Assembly (NCBI GenBank): GCA_015039315.1
Contig: WIDE01000001.1
Span: 705,282-769,281 of the forward strand
Direction of reading: 5' to 3'
Origin: Clavulina sp. PMI_390
Lineage: Eukaryota; Basidiomycota; Agaricomycetes; Cantharellales; Hydnaceae
Length of the DNA: 64,000 nucleotides
Under the pieces are notes generated by a model. It saw nothing but the letters and a program-made list of their open reading frames with translations. It was not told the origin of the DNA and did not search any database. Shown here piece by piece: positions 1 through 11,579 of the stretch; position 1 is the first letter of the stretch; each line of letters opens with the position of its first letter. The translations under genes and the position numbers were made by a program.

Positions 1-2907
1 CCCCCACTTTCCTCCAGTCACCCGGACAAGTGAGGAGGATGACAAGTCACCCTATGATCACATCCGGATTTATGGTGAAGATATCCAGGTACGACTTGCT
101 TGCGACTGCCCCACCATGTCCATAATTAATCAGTTGTGACTGGCAGGTTGGAGATTTCGTTTTCACCCGCCATAATCCAGATGATGATCATGACAGAGCT
201 GTGAGCGTCGGTTTCCTCACCATCTCCGCTAAGACATGGTTCAATGCGCTCTTCTCTTAGCGGCAAGAACGGGCGACAGGTGCTCATGCCCAGACTGATA
301 ATCCACTCCTACGGAATTACTGGATCTGTAAGTGTCGCGTGCCACTCCAACTCCATCTAGATGGAACGTTCACATTCTATGTTTTGGTTCCCAGATCAAG
401 TTCAAGCCTTTGCGCTCAACGATGAAGGGATAGAGTTCCATGGCCTCGCTCTTGATCGCGCCGCATGCACGCTCCTCGAGGGGCTTGCTCTCTTTCGCCC
501 ACAGGAACTCGTGTTCCTTGATGGGGAGTGTGATACTCACCCAGTTGCTGCAATCATGGGTAAGGCTCGCGTCACTGTGCTGCGTCAAGAATCGCATCCA
601 CCCCCAGATCCCATCGCTTCGAATGAATTTTTTGTTCGGTGAGTCTTATTGTGCAGAAAAGCAGGACGGGAAACATTCAACCGTATTTTTAGGTGGAATT
701 ATCGATCTTGGAATGGTAGATTTGAGGATATTTGTTTCACACTTGACGACCTGCTGCATACCTGTCCAGCATGTCAACGACGTCGTAATCTACAAGAGCG
801 AGAGTCTATATCAATTTCAAATGATCATCCACCCACGAATGAAGGTTTCGTAATAGGCAATATGCCTTTTCACCTACAAGACTTTTGCTATTTTCCCCCC
901 GAGACGCAGGGTTCCAAGAATCCTGAACCATTCCGCATTGGTCAAATCATCGCACTTCCGGAGCATGCTCATTCGAGCTCTCCTGCCTCTTCCCAGATTC
1001 ATGTCACCGTCCGATGGCTTGTGCGCTCTCGAGATCTCCCTGAACTGGATAGTAGATGTCTTTCCCCCAGTCCACGACATGCTAGCTCGCATCCGGTATG
1101 TTCAACAGAAACCCGAGACTCGTTCCATTCATTAAACCTATGTTCTGCGCTGTCTCTGGGTAGAGACGGCTTTATCAGACACTGCTGGAGGACAATATGG
1201 ATATTGAGGATGTTGCAGGGAAGTGCCATGTTCTCCGTCGCTGTCAACTGGGCCCCCTCACAGATCTCGATGATTTACCGCCTCATTTCTTTTACGTGAA
1301 AGAGGATGGTCTTGAGCAATGTGAGGGCTGCGACAATGCCTGGAATGATGCTCAGGATGGTATATCCGAGTACTTGAAATCTAATGGGCCACGTCCAATG
1401 GGTGAAGTGTTTTGTGGCATTGGAGGTTTCTCCACTGGGCTGGAACAATCGAAGTTCTTCAAATCATTCTGGGGGATTGAGATCAATCGGGATGCTGCCG
1501 AGATATACGAGTACGTGTTTCCTCAGCTGGGTAATCATTAAACTACCAACATCCTTCCGCGCCTTAGGGACAATCACAACGCTCGCGTCTACGTCCACAG
1601 CGTTAATGATGTTCTAGAACGATTGTTGCTCGGTGAATGCGTGCTTCCGCTGAAGGATATCCGTGATAAGATGGAGATTCGCGAAGAGCTGACAGCCCAA
1701 CCTGAGCAAGTGGAGTTGCTTGCTGCGGGCTTCCCCTGGCAAGTGCAGAGGAAATTGTGATGATTTTCTTTATATTCAATGCTCTTGTTATTGAAGCCAA
1801 CCATTTTCCCTTGTGAATGCGCATAAGCGAGCAGATGACTGTCGGTCGGTTGACTTTCAGAACGCGATTTCGAGCAGCGGAATATCTGACTACTTATCCA
1901 GCCGATCCTTAGTTGCCGCCTTGGTTTCACTTGTTGGAGAGATACGGCCGAAAATTGTGGTTTTGGAGAACGTTGATGGTCTTTTGTACGACAACCTCGC
2001 CAATGACTACTTGGTGGTGTTGAAGTTCATTCACTGCGGTTTACTCGAGTACGGGTGAGTATTCCAGCACGCACAAGCTTGTAGCGCGGCTGAATTCCAC
2101 GTCTCCCACGTCTTTGAAATAGCTACCAAGTCCAAGCCGAACTTCTTCACGTACGAGCCTCCATTTCGTGACCACATGCGTCTGGCTAACACAATGACTC
2201 GATAGAGCGCAGCCCACGGCGTCCCTCAAACCCGTCGACGACTCTTCATCATCGCTGTTCAGAGCGGAAATACTTTGCCATTCTTTCCTCAACCTTCTCA
2301 TGCTTACCCTACTGGAGGTCTAGGCATGAAGCTACCTGCGTCAGAGTCTCATGCATATTATCGTGATGGAGCACTTACACAACCAGATGGAGCGGCTCCA
2401 CTTCCCATGGTAACACTTGAAGAGGCACTTCGGGATACCTCAGGCTATCGGTATGCATAGAACCAAAGCCTGAAGGAAAAGCCCCTAATGTGATGCGTTG
2501 ACTGGCTAGACCTGAACAAAGCACTCTTCTTGCACCCACTCTGCTCGCATCTCATAGGGCGTTTGAAGATCTCAGTTTAAATCAAATGAGGATCATCCAA
2601 GGTATGTTGGCCCAAACTTACTCTTTCTTTAGGATTTCAGAGTAAATGCCCTCTCACAAATTATGCTTTACCAGGGTTCCCTCACGAGTTCAAATTCGAA
2701 GCAGCGGAGAAACATGTAGGCTCTTTATAATCATTCCAATTTATTTGACGATATCTGATAGGGAGGCAGGTAATCTCGGGGCTGGGGAATGCGGTCGCGC
2801 CTCCTGTCGCACGAGCCATTGGAGAAGCGATCGGGAAGGCTCTGGTAAAGGACTGGTGCATTCAAACGGGACGTCAAGTGCCGGAAGCCTTGTTTTGGAA
2901 CGACTAA
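1..2907 (+). CDS. DNA (cytosine-5) methyltransferase, Dnmt1-like, two BAH domains (5' partial)
   Basis: Maintenance-type cytosine methyltransferase acting on nuclear DNA; the N-terminus lies outside the window. Seen in order: a BAH domain (about 40-640, ending RPQELVFLDGECDT), a second BAH domain (about 720-1340, with FHLQDFCYF and DIEDVAGKCHVL), then the catalytic domain. Catalytic motifs: motif I EVFCGIGGFSTGLEQ (about 1402), motif IV GFPCQPFS rebuilt across an intron (1731-1809), ENVDGLL (about 1967), QTRRRLFII (about 2228), and the C-terminal GFPHEF and GLGNAVAPPVARAIGEAIG block (about 2770-2850). The stop TAA is at 2905-2907. Introns include 1511-1567 (GTACGT donor) and 1739-1796 (GC-AG). 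Two BAH domains before the methyltransferase is the Dnmt1 arrangement; any RFTS domain would be upstream. Family call is firm; borders in the BAH part are approximate. Confidence 0.93.
1739..1796 (+). other. GC-AG intron splitting the catalytic Cys codon of the methyltransferase
   Basis: The exon ends with GGC TTC CCC TG at 1738 and is followed by GCAAGT, the usual donor of the rare GC-AG intron class. The intron ends TTGAAG at 1796 and the next exon begins C CAA CCA TTT TCC. Joining gives TGC, so the protein reads GFPCQPFS, the invariant motif IV. Reading straight through gives GFPW and then a stop at 1756-1758. The intron is 58 nt, like its neighbours. Confidence 0.85.
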
Positions 2908-3115
2908 AGGGCTATTTGCCACCCAAAGATAACGGGTGAAGCTATCTATACGCATACACGGGGAGTATAGCAAGACCTGAAGTGTTTGCACTCGGAGATT
3001 GAATTTCTTGATATCAACTGATATGCCGGTACATTTGACTGTTCGATTGGAATTGCTCAGTATATAGTCATCCGCAGTTATCCATTTCACGCGTACGAGC
3101 TGGTGAGGGTGGGCT

Positions 3116-3400
3116 TTAGGGCTGAGCATTGGGCGCAGCGCCAGAGGCGGATGACGGAGCAGTAGGGTTCTGATCGTCATTAGGGGGATTTTTCTGGGGA
3201 GCCTCCTCCAGCCTTTGCTCCAAGTTCTTTTCTAGTGCCTCCAGCTGCGCCATCAGCGCGTCCAACTTGCTCTCGACTCCGTCAGCAACGCTAGAAGCAT
3301 TATCAAGCTCTTTCAGCATAGCCGGGAGATTCGAGACATCGAAATCCTCGTCCCCGATGTGGGATTGAGCACCGTTTTGAGCGGGTAATGCGGGAGCCAT
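3116..3400 (-). CDS. Small coiled-coil protein, unknown function
   Basis: A 94-codon intronless frame from ATG at 3398-3400 to TAA at 3116-3118; a longer version would need a GTG start. The middle (about residues 25-62) is a heptad-like helix rich in Leu, Glu and Lys (LDALMAQLEALEKNLEQRLE). The C-terminus is a disordered Pro/Ala/Ser/Asn tail. It resembles the small coiled-coil subunits of multi-protein complexes in general form only, and I do not recognise a family. It is divergent from the casein kinase 2 beta gene with only about 125 bp between start codons, so the two may share a promoter. The clean helical pattern and the spacing favour a real gene. Confidence 0.55.
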   Translation of the reverse strand: MAPALPAQNGAQSHIGDEDFDVSNLPAMLKELDNASSVADGVESKLDALMAQLEALEKNLEQRLEEAPQKNPPNDDQNPTAPSSASGAAPNAQP

Positions 3401-3525
3401 GTTAGGGGATCGGGGGCGGGTAAACAGACGCAAACTGGGGGCGCCTATCACCCTGATTTCCTTTCTCGCGCCAACAACATTCCGAAAGTAGTTTCACGTC
3501 ATCTAAACAGTATGGATCCCTTGGA

Positions 3526-4699
3526 ATGGATCTTGAACGTAGTCTAAGAGCCCTCTTTGTCGTTCTTCTCTAGTGGATGACGTCTCAACAGGCTCAGAGT
3601 CAGATTACTCCAAGTGCGTCTTCCGTGCCGCGTGCCAGGGGGTTGTGCGGAACTTGATGCTTTCTCTATCTCCAAACCCTGCAAATGACTCTCGATCATG
3701 ACTATGAAGCTCTTGGATCTCCTGGTTCCTCGCCACGAAAGGGAATGAGTACTTCTGCGAGGTCGAGGAGGATTATATCCTCGATCGGTTCAACTTAACT
3801 GGGCTGGCCTCAGAATGTCAAAACTATCAACAAGCACTAGATCTGATCACTGATAGGGTCGGTGAGTAACCGCATGCCCCTTCACTCCCGACTCCAGCTC
3901 ACTCATGGTGTCTCCTCTCGTCCAAAAAGATGACCTGGACGATGACATTCGTACCACCGTTGAGATCCAAGCGCGCCTACTATACGGGCTCATCCACGCT
4001 CGGTGGATTATTACGTCAAGAGGTCTTGCCAAGATGGTGCGCTTTTGATATCAATACTAAGGCGTGCTGCCCAATAGTCTGCTGACCAACCTCGTGAATC
4101 GTTCAGATGGAAAAATATAAGAAAGCCGATTTTGGGCGCTGTCCACGCGTCCTATGCTTCTCTCATCCACTATTGCCGATCGGACTCTCCGACATGCCGT
4201 ACGAAAAGGCTGTCAAGCTATATTGCCCTCGCTGTGAAGACCTGTACTCTCCCAAGTCCTCCCGACATGGCTCGATAGATGGCGCGTACTTTGGAACCAC
4301 CTTCCCACATATCCTCTTCATGGTCTATCCACAACTCATTCCGATGAAGGCGCCAGACATTCCCCCCGGAGCGCGCGAGCGGGAATCGGGGCGGCCAGAA
4401 AAAGCCGGGCCAAGCACTGTAGCGCCTGGAACGAGCACAGCAGCCGTAGCGTTAAAGGCTGAAATCTACAGGCCAACCATCTTTGGGTTCCAGGTGAATG
4501 AAATTGCAAAGCTGCAACGCTGGCAAGGAGCAATGCGTGACAAGTTAGTTCTTGTCTACTCTTGGTCTTCTCTGTTCCGCATGACTGACGGCCTTGTGTC
4601 AAATTTCACTGATCCACCGTGTTTGTTGTGGGCTTTTTGTTCAGGCAAATATCGAGATTGGAGGAGTTGGAAATGCACGATGAGGGAACAAAGGAGTAA
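3526..4699 (+). CDS. Casein kinase 2 regulatory (beta) subunit
   Basis: Regulatory subunit of the CK2 Ser/Thr kinase tetramer. The diagnostic order is present: [19 protein letters not shown] (about 3720), [23 protein letters not shown] (about 3970-4020), then the zinc-binding dimerisation core CPRVLC and [16 protein letters not shown] (about 4140-4275), and [11 protein letters not shown]. The four zinc-ligand cysteines are all seen. The last exon (4645-4699) ends [14 protein letters not shown] Ser/Thr/Pro/Ala-rich insert of about 40 residues sits after the HILFMVYP segment, making the tail longer than in animals. The start is the least certain point: ATG 3526 joined through a very short 35-nt intron (3539-3573) gives [13 protein letters not shown], an acidic N-terminus typical of the family. 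Confidence 0.9.
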
Positions 4700-4939
4700 A
4701 TTGGACATGACCCTCATTCCTCCCATTCTTGGGAGCCTGGCGACTTATCTTTATAATCTTTGCATTGTTTCTGATTGTCTTGTACCACGCTATCTTCCTC
4801 TCATGCATGATGTCCGATTGCATACTCGTAATGAATGTCTTGCAGCCAATCCCCTCGGTCGTGAAGCCCCCGTCTCGGTCCCGCATGCTATAAATACTCT
4901 GTACGAACATCGCTCCTCGATACCCCGCGGCCTCCTTCC

Positions 4940-6158
4940 ATGTCTTTCACCTTTAACCTCACTCCTCTTACCACAGATGGTCAGTAGCGACTGGGATCTC
5001 TCGATTTGCCTTTGAGGCTCTCATCAAACGAACTGCGTGTTGCTTACCCTTCGTGCTTGCTCCCAGCGTTACCAACGGCACCAGATGCCTTGGCGGCAGC
5101 CCAGACCATAATCGAGGCTGCTACAACTTGGAAAGCTGGGAAGAAAGCAAACGGCGTGCAAAGCTATTCGACAAAGATTGGTGCTGATGGAGCATTTGGT
5201 TGGCATGCACGAGTTAGGTGAGTGTGGGCACAACCAACTTGACGATGGGATCATGCTGAAATTGGGCCACGTTGTCGATCTAGTCGGCACCAATCGACCG
5301 AGGTCTCTTTCGATGATCTATGGTCCACCCTGTCTGTGAATCATTATGATAAAGAAGTTCAGTAAGTCGTAAATCTCATTGCGCGTGAGTCGAGCTCTGG
5401 GATGATGACGATTCGTATCTCGATATGTTTTGCGTCATTCAAGATACATCAAGCTTCTGAAGAGGGTAGAGAAGCTAATGGATACTCCCTTCGGAGAAGG
5501 TGAGCCTTGCAAATGAATCCTCCGAGGACGGGCCCGTCTCGCGATCGCCGCGGTCTCGTCTTCAGGCTGCACCGCATCATCCACTGTCAAGCCCACACTA
5601 ACTCAGTCGATATCTTGTAGCTTGGGCCCTCCACTATGTCTTCCCCTCCCCTGTTTCGCCACGAGTATTCACCGAATGCCTCCATGTACACCTGGACGAC
5701 TCGAATCCGTCCCAGCGCGTCGGCACCATCATCCAGCTACCTTTCAGTCTCGTAGGCAGCACTGAAGACGCCGAGTTATTGGCGAAAGAAGGAAAATCCG
5801 TCAAGGGGAGGTATGCGAGCATTGAACAGGTACGAGAGCTAGAGAATGGAGAGATTGAATGGAGGTGAGCATTTCTCTTCCAGACATTCGGGTTGGACAC
5901 CTTCGTGCCACCATAGCGAGGCACATCAATCTGTAACATGCTCCAACACTTCTTTGGCGATTGATAACAGAATGGCTACCATATCCACGCCCGGTGGTTC
6001 GCTGCCCAACTTCATCACTGAGCGCTCGATTCCAGGAGAGATCATCAATGTGAGTATTTCCTCAGACGACATGGCTCATCAAGCTTTCACTTATACCACA
6101 TGCACAGGACGTACCCTCGGTTATCAATTGGATTAAGCAGAATATAAATAAGGAATGA
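4940..6158 (+). CDS. DUF3074 / START-like protein (copy 1)
   Basis: Fungal protein of the DUF3074 group, assigned to the START/Bet v1-like lipid-binding superfamily; substrate unknown. The start ATG (4940) gives [13 protein letters not shown], joined to [19 protein letters not shown]. Markers: [17 protein letters not shown] (about 5130), GWHARVS (about 5200), [23 protein letters not shown] (about 5310-5465), [20 protein letters not shown] (about 5625), then a C-terminal exon ending [11 protein letters not shown] at 6158. At least five short introns with standard borders. No signal peptide or membrane segment is seen, so it is probably cytosolic. A second copy with the same layout lies at 27146-28653 on the other strand. 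The superfamily call rests on recognised spacing (W-H-x-R, YVFP) rather than an alignment. Confidence 0.7.
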
Positions 6159-6886
6159 ACGAGATGTGTTCCTTGAGACTGGACAGTACCCATGAACTTT
6201 CGGACCGAGCATATCGATACGAGCAGATACCTTACGATGCCGTAAATTCTGACTAGAGAAGGGAGAGCCATTATGGATTCATTACACGTCATATTCGGAG
6301 TCTCTGTACAAAGGACGAAAAAGAAACAACACTGGGAGGTAGTTAAAGCAGTCAGAAACAGTAAGAAAGAGTACAAAACAGTAGAATGGGTCTTGGAGCT
6401 CATTGGTCACCCAGTGATCGACGGGATAGAACGCTGAGGGACGGGTGGGTGCGAGTCTGATGAAGTGTAAAGGAGCGAAATAAACTCGTCACATGGACGG
6501 GAAGAGGGTAGTAGTGGAGATAAGGAGATGGAAGGTTGATCGCAGGTTATGAGGAAAGGTAAAAAGAGATAGCGAAATGTGGATGTAAAGGAGGTTTATG
6601 GTTGTAGACAATTACCGTGGCCCCAAAAATCCCAAATCAAGCCAAAGGATAAGAGGTGAAGGATGACGTCGCGAAACACTCGATCCCCTTCCGTCAAAAG
6701 GCCAAGAAGAGAAGGCAATGGTTCGTGTATAACAGCGTTTGCTTCTCTGGGCGTCTTGCAAAAGGGCAGTTCAAGCTCGAGATCGGTTGGGGTGTCCAGT
6801 GTGAGCATAGTATAGGGTGAAGAGTGAAAGAGGGGCAGGGTGACAGTATAGTGATATAAAAGTCCAAAAGACGAGAGGGAGGTGAG
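6159..6886. other. Convergent intergenic region, 3' ends only
   Basis: Lies between the stop codons of the DUF3074 gene (+) and HOG1 (-). It holds no frame that I can support. It is purine-rich on the + strand near 6420-6590 and probably carries both 3' untranslated regions. Confidence 0.5.
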
Positions 6887-8747
<1,861 letters not shown>

Positions 8748-10033
8748 GGTCGAGTCGGTAGAGGAATGGACGCGGAATAATCTTGTTAGTCACGTGATGG
8801 GCAGACTTCCTTCGATCCTTTCGCTCCAATCAAAGGTCCAGACCCTGGAGATATGGAGACCACATCGATGGCGACGGGCGCAATCGGCCAAGTTTATCGC
8901 CAATCTCAAGAAATCTGTGGAGCCACTCTGTAACTTATTTTCTGAATTTTGACCTTTTGATCACTGGATGCTACCATGACCTCATTGCAGGTGCCAAGCC
9001 CGAACAAGAATATCTTCCTTACTGGTGAGAGGGTGGCGACAACATTTAAAATACCTATGACGATCCCAGACGGGCCCGAGACCTATTGTCCGCCCTGGCT
9101 GGTAAGGGACAGCGATAATTCTCTCCCCCACGTGGGCCGTTGACGGGAGGATACTTATTGCACTCACGCCGTGCAGCCTGTTTGCATACCAAACTTAAGC
9201 TTCTCACCGAATCAAGATTAGCTCGTTGCTTCAGCTAAGAGCTGCAATGTCAGCGTTCGCTATCTAGATCTTGTATCGTACTCTCCGCACAACTCGAGAT
9301 AACGTCATGGTGGTTTGCTTTCATCGTATAGTGTTCCGCCTTTCTCCGTCTTTCTTCAAGTATGGACTGCCTTTCTCTTTGCGCTCTTGTTTTACAATGG
9401 AAGCTACCAAGTGCACGTTGTGGTCTCTATGCCACAGCCTGCAACTGATCAGTGGACGACCACGCTCAAAGCAACTTTTGTGCTGTGAACGTGAACGCAG
9501 AAGCCGCAGTGACGGCGTGGGTGCGATTAGGTCAAATGCTTCTTAGTTGCGATGGAAACCCCATGAATTCCGAGACCCGAATTATGGTGCTGACTTCTCG
9601 AGAAAGCAGAGAAAGGCGGGGTTAGGCATGGCATAAACGACTTCACTGGTACACGTTCACGCTCGAGCCAGTGATGTTCATCAATCATAATGGCATGATG
9701 TATACGTGATAACCTATCGCTACAATCTACGTAAATGCAAGATACAGTGGGTTTGACAGTTGAAGTAAATGAACATGTGGGGTAAAAATGAGACGAGTTG
9801 TGTGTCCATGAGAGATGTAGAAGCGAGGGTATGGATGGATGGTGCCAGCGTCATCCAGATAATAATAAAGGAACAAGGCCCAGGAAATACCAGAAGTATC
9901 GTTTGTAAATAGGAGCAGGTGGTAGCCATATTACGGCTAAGCCCGCCAAGTGGGTGGTTTGTGCACAATCACAAAGGCACCCATCGTCACCGTCCTCCGT
10001 CACATTTGAGCCTAAGAAAGGCGTCATAAATAC
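8748..10033. other. Upstream region of HOG1, no supported gene
   Basis: About 1.3 kb between the HOG1 start and the stop of the next minus-strand gene. Frames here are short, lack family motifs and contain no convincing splice-linked reading. It probably holds the HOG1 promoter and the 3' untranslated region of the gene to the right. A CACGTGA motif occurs near 8791, about 45 bp upstream of HOG1. Confidence 0.4.
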
Positions 10034-10908
10034 TTAGCAAAATGCTCTGGCAGTCTTTGGAGCGTTTGAATGCACGCTGCGTCTTCGCGAGTCGCGCTTA
10101 GACGCTACGGGAGTGTTGCCCAAGACGCCTTGCTTGACAATTGCTTGGGCATTGCCACCCGAACTCCTGCGCCTCGTGCTTTGATGGCTCATCTTGTGGA
10201 GAGCGTTGGAAACACGGCGAGCCAGTCCCCCGGGAGTGCTGGGAGCGGCAGAGGCGGCGACAGCACTTTTGGGATATCGCACCAGGAACTGTGCGATATT
10301 CGTGGATGTCACTCGGCCAGACGCATCGTAGGCCTTGATCGCTACACCAAATTCACGCCAACTGAACTTGCTAGGATCGGTATTGGCTGGAGCAGATGAT
10401 GGTGTGATAGGAGAGGTGGATTGGTATTGTGAGGGAGGAGGAGTTTGAGCGATGAGGCTGAGTGGTAGTGCGATCGAGAAAGAGATGCAGCATAGTTGCT
10501 CATCAACCGTAACACGAGGATTGATCTTAATACAAGACGTGGGGTTTGGAGTGCTCTGCCTCATCCCGCAGTTTGAAGGGCGTTCTTGATTCCAATCCAG
10601 CGGGGTCATGCTCAAGCTTGAAAGCAGTGCGACAGTCATGCAGAATGGAGAAGAGGACCATTGGCCTTGGCCATGAGCTCTGAAAAATCCGACATCGAGA
10701 TCGGAGGTTCCTTCAACGACAACAGTGCTATGCAGAGTGTCAATGGCTTCGACCTCGTAGGATGTGATGAGCAGACGACTTACTGTGTTGGCGCCTTGAC
10801 ATCGTAAACAGGTTGACTGAGCTCCACAGAGGGACAGCCCCAGTCACCAGGAGATACAAAAGCAATCGATTGCTTTTGGGGGAATATTTGAGACGTTGCG
10901 AAAGACAT
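10034..10908 (-). CDS. Unrecognised two-exon gene, Ser/Pro/Arg-rich C-terminus
   Basis: The first exon starts at ATG 10906-10908 (MSFATSQIFPQKQSIAFVSP) and ends ...YDVKAPT plus two bases of the next codon at a perfect GTAAGT donor (10783). A 56-nt intron (10728-10783) ends CATAG and lands exactly in the frame of a long open reading frame that runs to TGA/TAA at 10034. The spliced frame is 272 codons. After SKFSWREFGVAIKAYDASGR comes a basic Ser/Arg-rich tail (RRRSSGGN, KRDSRRRSVHS) with several R-x-x-S sites, suggesting a phosphorylated nuclear or signalling protein. No domain is recognised. An alternative frame beginning at 10661 (MVLFSILHDCRTAFKLEHD) also looks protein-like, so an extra intron between 10500 and 10680 is possible. 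Confidence 0.55.
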
Positions 10909-11579
10909 GAAGACGATGAAAGAAGCTTGAGGGAGCGCGGATAATGATAGCGAGGGCGATAACAGAGATGAATATTCGGGAGATAGAGAGTATTATAGGA
11001 TACCGATCTCGAGTCTACCGCAGAGTATGATGGGGGCGGAGTGCCCAAGCGCGTTGGTTGGTAGAGAGGGAGAGAGAAGGGTAAGCTTAAATGGAGAGGC
11101 CACAAAGGCCCAAATATAGCAGACAGTGCGGCGGCATATGGTTGCAAATCTCAGTGTCTACGGCCGCAGACAGAGCGGCTCTCGGCCCTGGCTTTTGTCG
11201 CCTTTCTCCTCCACTGGAGCCAAACAGCCAACAACATGGCCACAAAGGACCGTCTAACGCCACTAATTGAAAACTGGCCGTGAATATTCTCTTCTCTTAG
11301 GAGATAGTATTCTAATCGTCGCCAACGACATCGCTCAAAGTGCTACCACCAGTAACTCGACGAAATTAGTTGTCCCCTTTGTGTGTCTTGTTCAACTTGC
11401 ATGTCTGCCTCATGTCTACCCAGTTGCACAAGCGACAAAAAGAAATCAGCTGCACTGATTCACATCAGTGTGAATATCCTTGTAATGTGTCGAACAAGTC
11501 GGAGATAAAGATACATGCATGCAATTTGATACGAACAACGTTGCGATGACTCGGGACAACAATGCAGGGTGGGGTATGA
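10909..11579. other. Intergenic region, no supported gene
   Basis: Between the start of the two-exon gene and the stop of the deubiquitinase, both on the minus strand. The 135-codon minus frame here overlaps the first exon in another frame and has no protein-like composition. The stretch holds the promoter of the left gene. Confidence 0.4.

Noticed and set aside
1720..1760. Loss of the catalytic cysteine (GFPW plus stop) in the methyltransferase
   Set aside because: A GC-AG intron restores the motif exactly and has normal length and ends.
10740..11147. 135-codon minus-strand frame
   Set aside because: It overlaps in another frame the first exon of the better-supported gene and has no motif.
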